From: Dunaliella salina
Taxonomy: Eukaryota > Chlorophyta > Chlorophyceae > Chlamydomonadales > Dunaliellaceae
DNA length: 23,115 nucleotides
Direction: 5' to 3'
NCBI GenBank assembly: GCA_002284615.2
Contig: MU069464.1
Location: forward strand, 719,111 to 742,225
Below are positions 18,352 through 23,115 of this stretch, piece by piece. Position 1 is the stretch's first letter; every line of letters begins with the position of its first letter. The translations under genes were made by a program, and so were the position numbers. Under the pieces are notes generated by a model, which had not been told where the DNA came from, did no database searches, and saw nothing but the letters and a program-made list of their open reading frames with translations.

Positions 18352-18803
18352 TGGTCCCTCGACTACGGTTGAGCTTCTCTTCTTTCTTAATGAGAATGAC
18401 TAATAAATTGGCACGTGGAGGTGTCCTGTGTGGCCCGCAAGCCATTTTGCATTCAACGTGACAGAAAGAAGACTTACAAGTCAAACTAAATGAACAGCGC
18501 TCTAGGACTGCTATTGGGTGTTATGATTGTATGACATTGTTTCATACTTCCCAGGGAGACACTGAAAAAAGCATGCAGGGAAGGGGGGAAATGACTGTTT
18601 TGTCCACCAAGGAAAACATCTGCCAAGCTCTGACCAGGCCAGAAAGCAGACTGCCGTAAATTGCACCAGCCAAATTTGGTTGATAAGCCTGCACCTCTGA
18701 GCAAAACCTGGAAGGAAGGCTGCATGGACAAAAGCATTGTCACATCCATTAACCTGCACGCCCACCACAGTGTGTGCCCCTTCTTGCCGGCCTTTGTCTT
18801 TAG
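18352..18803. other. No confident feature; minus-strand frame open
   Basis: A minus-strand frame (18966-18511) contains a protein-like segment after an ATG at 18849 (MSKLFVIILPTTLVRPKDKG, then RQEGAHTVVGVQV), with a donor-like CAG/GTTAAT. It overlaps the plus-strand exon proposed at 18804-18889. At most one of the two is real. Confidence 0.25.
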
Positions 18804-19229
18804 GTCGCACCAGAGTTGTGGGCAAAATGATGACGAATAACTTTGACATAAATAGAGGACCATGCGGGAATTGGCAACCTTTTTTCCAGGTTGACAACTC
18901 CCTTTTTCCTGAGCTTTTTCTAAGCGCTGGCCCTACGCTGCGCCCCAAGCCCCCCTCCCTACACAACTGTAAAGATTATAAAAGGAAGCACCCAAAGACT
19001 CGTTTCAGGTCCTGAAGTGGTGCAGGAATGGGCAGGATATGCGGCCCCAAAGCTTTTTGACACTCATTTGCCTTGGAAGGGGAGGGATCCGGCTGCGGAG
19101 ACAACCAGATGGCTGGTGGGCAGGCCATGGATGAATCCAAAGCAAGCATGCCGGAATGGAGGTCAAGGAAAAAAAGAGGCCCAGGCAAAAAAGCCAGAGG
19201 CAACACGAAGGGAAGAGGAAGAAGGATAG
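18804..19229 (+). CDS. Possible two-exon 3' end of an unrecognised gene
   Basis: Block 1 (18804-18889) follows GCCTTTGTCTTTAG, reads KMMTNNFDINRGPCGNWQPF and ends CCAG before GTTGAC in phase 0. Block 2 begins at 19026 after GTGGTGCAG in phase 0 (a better pyrimidine context lies at 19008, but its phase does not match). It reads EWAGYAAPKLFDTHLPWKG, then a Lys/Glu-rich tail (GKKEAQAKKPEATRREEEEG), and stops at TAG 19227-19229. A second frame in the same place (MDESKASMPEWRSRKKRG) is also open and basic, so the frame choice is not secure. No family is recognised. Confidence 0.3.
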
Positions 19230-21213
19230 CTTGGGGGGCTGAGTGAGCCAGTGCAGAGGCACAGTGATTGAGGGAGCCAATATATAGGGCAGTGAGCTGG
19301 CCATGTCCACTGATGTGACTTTAGAAGAAGTGCGTAGGAAGGATAGCACTATGGTGGCATCAGGAGATTAGGGATTTAGAGGGGGACTAGCAATTGTCAG
19401 GAAAGACAGTGTATGACTCTGGATCGACTTGCTTAGAGTTCCATTAGAATTGATGCAAAAGACGTTGAGGAGATCAAAAGTTGGAAAACAACCAAACTTT
19501 GGAAGACATTGCACTACTGAAATTTTACAAAGAGCTTACTTTCTGAACGTGCATTTATTTGGGAGCTTCTGAACATCTCGGGATGCAAAACCAAAAAGTT
19601 CGGAAAGTAGTTTATCAGATCTCAGGAAGAGCTCTGACCACATGTTAGACCAGAAGAAGTAATTATTGAACCTTGTGTGACAGTCTGAAGACATGATATG
19701 CACAAGGATCAAACGACATGCTATCAGAGGTGGACAACTTCCCAATATCACTGTATATGACCTTTCCCACCCTTTTTTTCTTCTCGATCCTGTCCATGCC
19801 AGCCATCTTTATTTCAGAAAACATCGTGTTCACCAAAAAAGCATGAATTTGGAAGTTCCCGGATCACTCCCATGATGGCCTCAGTCCACCCCAAAACGTC
19901 CCAGACCTCCACCTTGGGACCAGTTTTCACTTCCAGAACTTTGTATTTATAACCCCCATATATTATGCTAACATGCTTGCATACTAAAAAAAGGAAAAAA
20001 GGAGGTCGAAATTTGACCATTTTGTAGGGGTGTTCACGCCCCAAGGTGACTTTCACCGGATGACTTGACAATTTGAGAATAGGTGCACATTTGGTAAATA
20101 TTAAGGGCTGAAAAGTTGGATTTTCGAAAATCGGCCCAGGAGCGGGCTCAGGGGAGCTCCCAACCTCGTTTCAGATCAGATCGTGAGGTTTCCAAACATA
20201 CTCTTAAATAACTGGCCAGGGAACAGCCCAAATCTTGTAATTTTTATTTTGACAGATGCCTGCTATTGAGAGCTATCTGTAGACATGCTATTTGTGGGAA
20301 ACAACTCCCAGATAGGCAAGCTGACCTGGAAAATGTGCGTTTTTTGCCCATTTTGGTCATTTTGCCCACTCAAAACATGGCATAAAAGATGTGGAGTGCT
20401 ATTTCCCTGTCCCTGACTTGGGATAGGTTCTTGGCATAGTATGATAAAGCAGCACGAGCAAAATGGGGCGGAAATAATGTTGCTCAGCGCTGATGCTTGC
20501 TAGAATCATTGCTTTTTTGATGCTTAAAATGTACGTTTGAGCCCACTCCTGACCAGCCAGGCAATTTTTTTGCGCAACTCTTGCTGCTAACCTTTCCTGA
20601 CATCACAAGGTATCCAACGATGTGCTTCTTGACCAAAACGGATGACTTTGAGAATGACCCAAATTTTTAGGTGCAAATTTGCCCAAGTGCTGACACAAAA
20701 AATGGCTTTTGGTGCATCAAGCGCCTTCAGGATGATTTTTTTGGCACGAAACTCGGCATGGGGGCCCAGCATGGTGTTTTGAAGGGGTTGTGTGTGGGAA
20801 ATTGGGAATGCGCGGGTGTGTGGGTGTATGCGGGGGGTTATGTACTCACTTTTGGTGCTTTTGCATGAGAGCTGCTTGGCAGGAGCGCTGCGTGCATGGT
20901 ACGCGACAGTACAATCTCAAAAGGGGGAAAGCTGTCCTGTAAAAACCGTGACAGCTATGTACAGCCCCTGTTTGAGCACACTACCATGACCTGCTCCCTA
21001 GCCCTTGCATACCATCCTCTGAAAATTTACCCAGACCTCCCAGGTACCCAGAGCCACCCTACAACCCAGGGCCTGCAAGGTTTGGGGCAGCGCATGGTCA
21101 GCTGTCCAGCGTTTTGCGTTTTGGTGATGAACATGCAGGGGTGGTGTCAGGTGTGCTGCAGAGGCGCCCCCTGGCCTCAACTGCATGCATTTTGACTTTA
21201 TTAGCCCTAGCAT
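19230..21213. other. Long stretch without recognisable features
   Basis: Relatively A/T-rich with short T and A runs (for example around 20510-20570). Open frames on either strand are at most about 100 codons and not protein-like. No repeats with internal partners stood out, except a short inverted match: GTAGGGGTGTTCAC near 20026 and GTGAACACCCCTA near 21768. Confidence 0.5.
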
Positions 21214-21590
21214 GTGCTCCTTAAGTGCTGGAGTGCACTCAGCAGGCCAGCTNGGGTGCATGTATGTGCGATGTACCCCATGCCACCCACTCAGCATGTT
21301 CACAGCCTGCAGCTGAAGCAGTCTGGCCGCAGGNTGTCCTNCCTCATGNCTTGNAGCACGTCTGGGACAGGGTGGGGCAGGCTGTCCGAGCTGCTGCAGG
21401 CTCCAGGGTGCTCCTTCCTGCTGGTCAAACCTCCGCGACAGCTGCTGTGGCTCCAGCGAGTTTGGTAGCCCGTCAAGGAGGCGATGTCGCGAAACCAGTC
21501 AAGTTTTCGAACCTGACAGCTAGTGCACCGGGCCTCATAAAACGAGTGCAGATGAACTTTTTNAATTGCATTTAATAAGTTCGACCCTTC
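21214..21590. other. Low-quality stretch with six N bases
   Basis: N at 21253, 21334, 21341, 21349, 21354 and 21563. Open frames here pass through N and cannot be trusted. No feature is recognised. Confidence 0.6.
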
Positions 21591-22215
21591 AAATTGAGCT
21601 CCACGTGTTTTTGGGGAAAGGGGTCCGGACTATGTCTGGACCCCCACCTCCTGTATCTCCCCAACCACTGCACCATCCCAGATTCTGAGACCAGTTTTGC
21701 TGCCTCATTTTGCACCATAAAACTGTTCATGAAGTCAAAAATGGGATTGGAGCGACTTGGTCTGGGGGTGAACACCCCTATTTTGGCACCTGTGCTGTAA
21801 CTTCTCCAAGGGAAATGGCTGAAATTCTGTACCTCACTAACCACTGGGTCTTTTTACCCCATTTTTTTTGCAATGGTCTTCTTTTGATGCAAGGACTCCA
21901 GATCATAAAAAAATTGGTCCAGTGGGTGGTCAGGAATGAAGATTTGGTGGTGAAAACTAGGGTTCAACCCATGGCTAATTAGGCCATGGGATGAGTCCTC
22001 AAATGTTAGAAAAAAAACTTTACTAAACAGCTACATTTTGAAATGAAGCTGAAGGGTCCAAGACCAGGGGTCACCTGTGCAATGATCATTTTAAAAACGC
22101 CTGTTTTTTGGGGGAGTTGTCCAGCTCTGACATTTTATGCACAACAGGACGACAGGCTGAAGACATCATACCCTGGTGTTCCACAATGTCACATGATAAT
22201 TGACTTTGGGAACAA
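21591..22215. other. No recognisable feature
   Basis: Mixed sequence with A and T runs (for example T8 near 21862, A7 near 22010). No supported frame. Confidence 0.45.
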
Positions 22216-22305
22216 GTTCCGGGAACTGTTTTGGCATCACTTGGTCGTGATGGGTCTGGAGTTCCAGGAACTGCTTTGACATTACTTGGCCATGGTGGGT
22301 CTGGG
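22216..22305. repeat. 45-bp tandem duplication
   Basis: 22216-22260 and 22261-22305 align over 45 bp with 37 identities. All eight differences are transitions. The unit is a multiple of three, so the minus-strand frame at 22390-22166 repeats 15 residues, but nothing else supports coding. Confidence 0.95.
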
Positions 22306-22421
22306 GCATCTCAAAATCGCCATGATGAGGTTGAGAGGCGTCCCTCCTCACTTCCCACCTGGGAAGGAGCAGCCTGTATCCCCAGTCCAACTTCCCCGAA
22401 CCTCAGGTGCAGCAGGAGTAA

Positions 22422-22655
22422 TGGGAAGCAGGGCCACAGGGGGCACCTGCTGTTCCTGATGCTGCTTCCGCTGCACCTGCTCCTGCTGCTGCTCTCGCTG
22501 TTGCTCCTGCTGCAGCTGCACCTGCTGCAGCTGTAACTATTGCAGCTGTACCTGCTGCTCATGCGTTGGATTACTTAAAAAGCCTGCAGGATCTACAGGC
22601 CCAAAGACATGCAACAATGGGGATTTGGAGGAGCTGGATCAGGGCAAGTTACTGA
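22422..22655 (+). pseudogene. Ala/Pro-rich coding remnant, no start codon
   Basis: The frame opens just after TAA (22419-22421) and encodes an Ala/Pro-rich stretch from CTG/GCT-rich DNA (22443-22563), then ALDYLKSLQDLQAQR, and stops at TGA (22653-22655). Past that point the +2 frame looks more protein-like (GDLEELDQGKLLKRMHLL, then GHHHWIHHLSDLLRIHFD, to TGA 22793-22795). This suggests a frameshift near 22600-22640 in a decayed gene. There is no ATG and no recognised family. The Leu-rich frame ending at 22536 is an alternative reading of the same CTG repeats. Confidence 0.3.
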
Positions 22656-22795
22656 AACGCATGCACTTGCTTGCTTTTGTGGGGCTCTGTGGGCACCACC
22701 ACTGGATCCACCATCTCTCAGACCTTCTCAGAATCCATTTTGATCCTCAAAGCAAAGATAATGGCACATTTCATGGCATCTGGTGCTTCTTTTGA

Positions 22796-22963
22796 AGGAG
22801 TTGCATTTTCGCGACGCCCTGCAGGGAAAAGATTTTGGTCCTTATTTTATGTTATGATGGGTTTATGATGGCTTTCGGCCTAATTACTGCTGATATGAAA
22901 TACAGGCAGTTTTTTGGGAAAGGCTTCCACGATTTGGACCACATGACATTCTGGAACACCAGG
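22796..22963 (+). pseudogene. Possible downstream coding block ending at a donor site
   Basis: In the +2 frame, after TGA 22793-22795, the sequence stays open and reads MMAFGLITADMKYRQFFG and KGFHDLDHMTFWNTR up to 22963. There a donor-like AGG/GTGAGC follows in phase 0. It could be an exon, or a continuation of the remnant at 22422-22655 broken by a stop. No acceptor could be fixed and no family is recognised. Confidence 0.25.
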
Positions 22964-23083
22964 GTGAGCATGATTGTCAGATGGTAATACGCCCACAGCG
23001 GCCTCTCAATTCACAACTCACAAGCCCCTTCATTCCCTCCTTACCCCCTCCATCAAACCCTCCACACACGCACCTTCAATGCA

Positions 23084-23115
23084 ACACACACACACACACC
23101 ACACACACACACACA
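23084..23115. repeat. AC microsatellite at right edge
   Basis: AC repeat with one extra C (23100) runs to the last base. It is preceded by a CCCTCCACACAC segment, similar to the sequence beside the left-edge microsatellite. Confidence 0.95.

Noticed and set aside
22231..22562. Leu-rich or Ser/Arg-rich frames on either strand
   Set aside because: Alternative readings of CTG-type low-complexity DNA.
1..23115. tRNA, rRNA or bacterial-type defence loci
   Set aside because: No cloverleaf-like or rRNA-like segment and no prokaryotic gene cluster was seen. The content is eukaryotic.

Overview
The window reads as nuclear DNA of a eukaryote with GT-AG introns, dense in transposons and microsatellites. 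A green alga is the best guess. The LINE-like protein modules seen here remind me of families in prasinophyte genomes such as Cymbomonas, but that is recall and I could not check it. No complete, confidently named gene, no tRNA or rRNA, and no bacterial-type system was found. The window starts and ends in AC microsatellite, and 11 N bases show it is draft assembly. LAYOUT: 1-2540 holds simple repeats, a 40-base poly-C tract, a 329-bp foldback-like element with central 54-bp tandem repeats, and a 77-nt hairpin. Around 3040-4513 (+) three exon-like blocks fit together in phase with good splice sites, which looks like the 3' part of an unrecognised host gene. From about 5005 to 9075 lies a same-orientation (minus) array of broken non-LTR retrotransposon copies. 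They share the RT/C-terminal protein modules, a Cys-Cys-His-Cys finger and a 3' terminal signature (minus strand GATGTAACC-like) that recurs four times. From about 10000 to 15805 (+) lies a decayed Ty3/gypsy-type LTR retrotransposon. It has a leader with 36-bp and 16-bp tandem repeats, a probable spliced start of Gag, a Gag core with two zinc knuckles, an aspartic protease with an atypical active-site triplet, and an RT cut off just after motif A at a C9 run. RNase H, integrase and a 3' LTR are missing. 16529-17381 (minus) holds a convincing terminal exon of a basic host protein, preceded by very short phase-compatible exons. 18198-18351 is a cluster of strong hairpins. 18804-19229 (+) is a possible two-exon 3' end of another gene, in conflict with a minus-strand reading. 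19230-23000 is mostly sequence without recognisable features, plus a 45-bp duplication and degraded Ala/Pro-rich coding remnants at 22422-22963. HOW IT WORKS TOGETHER: the two retroelement regions are defective and unrelated to each other. The host gene pieces share no evident pathway. The exon calls rest on splice signals, phase and open frames read by eye, and they are hypotheses until transcript data are compared.
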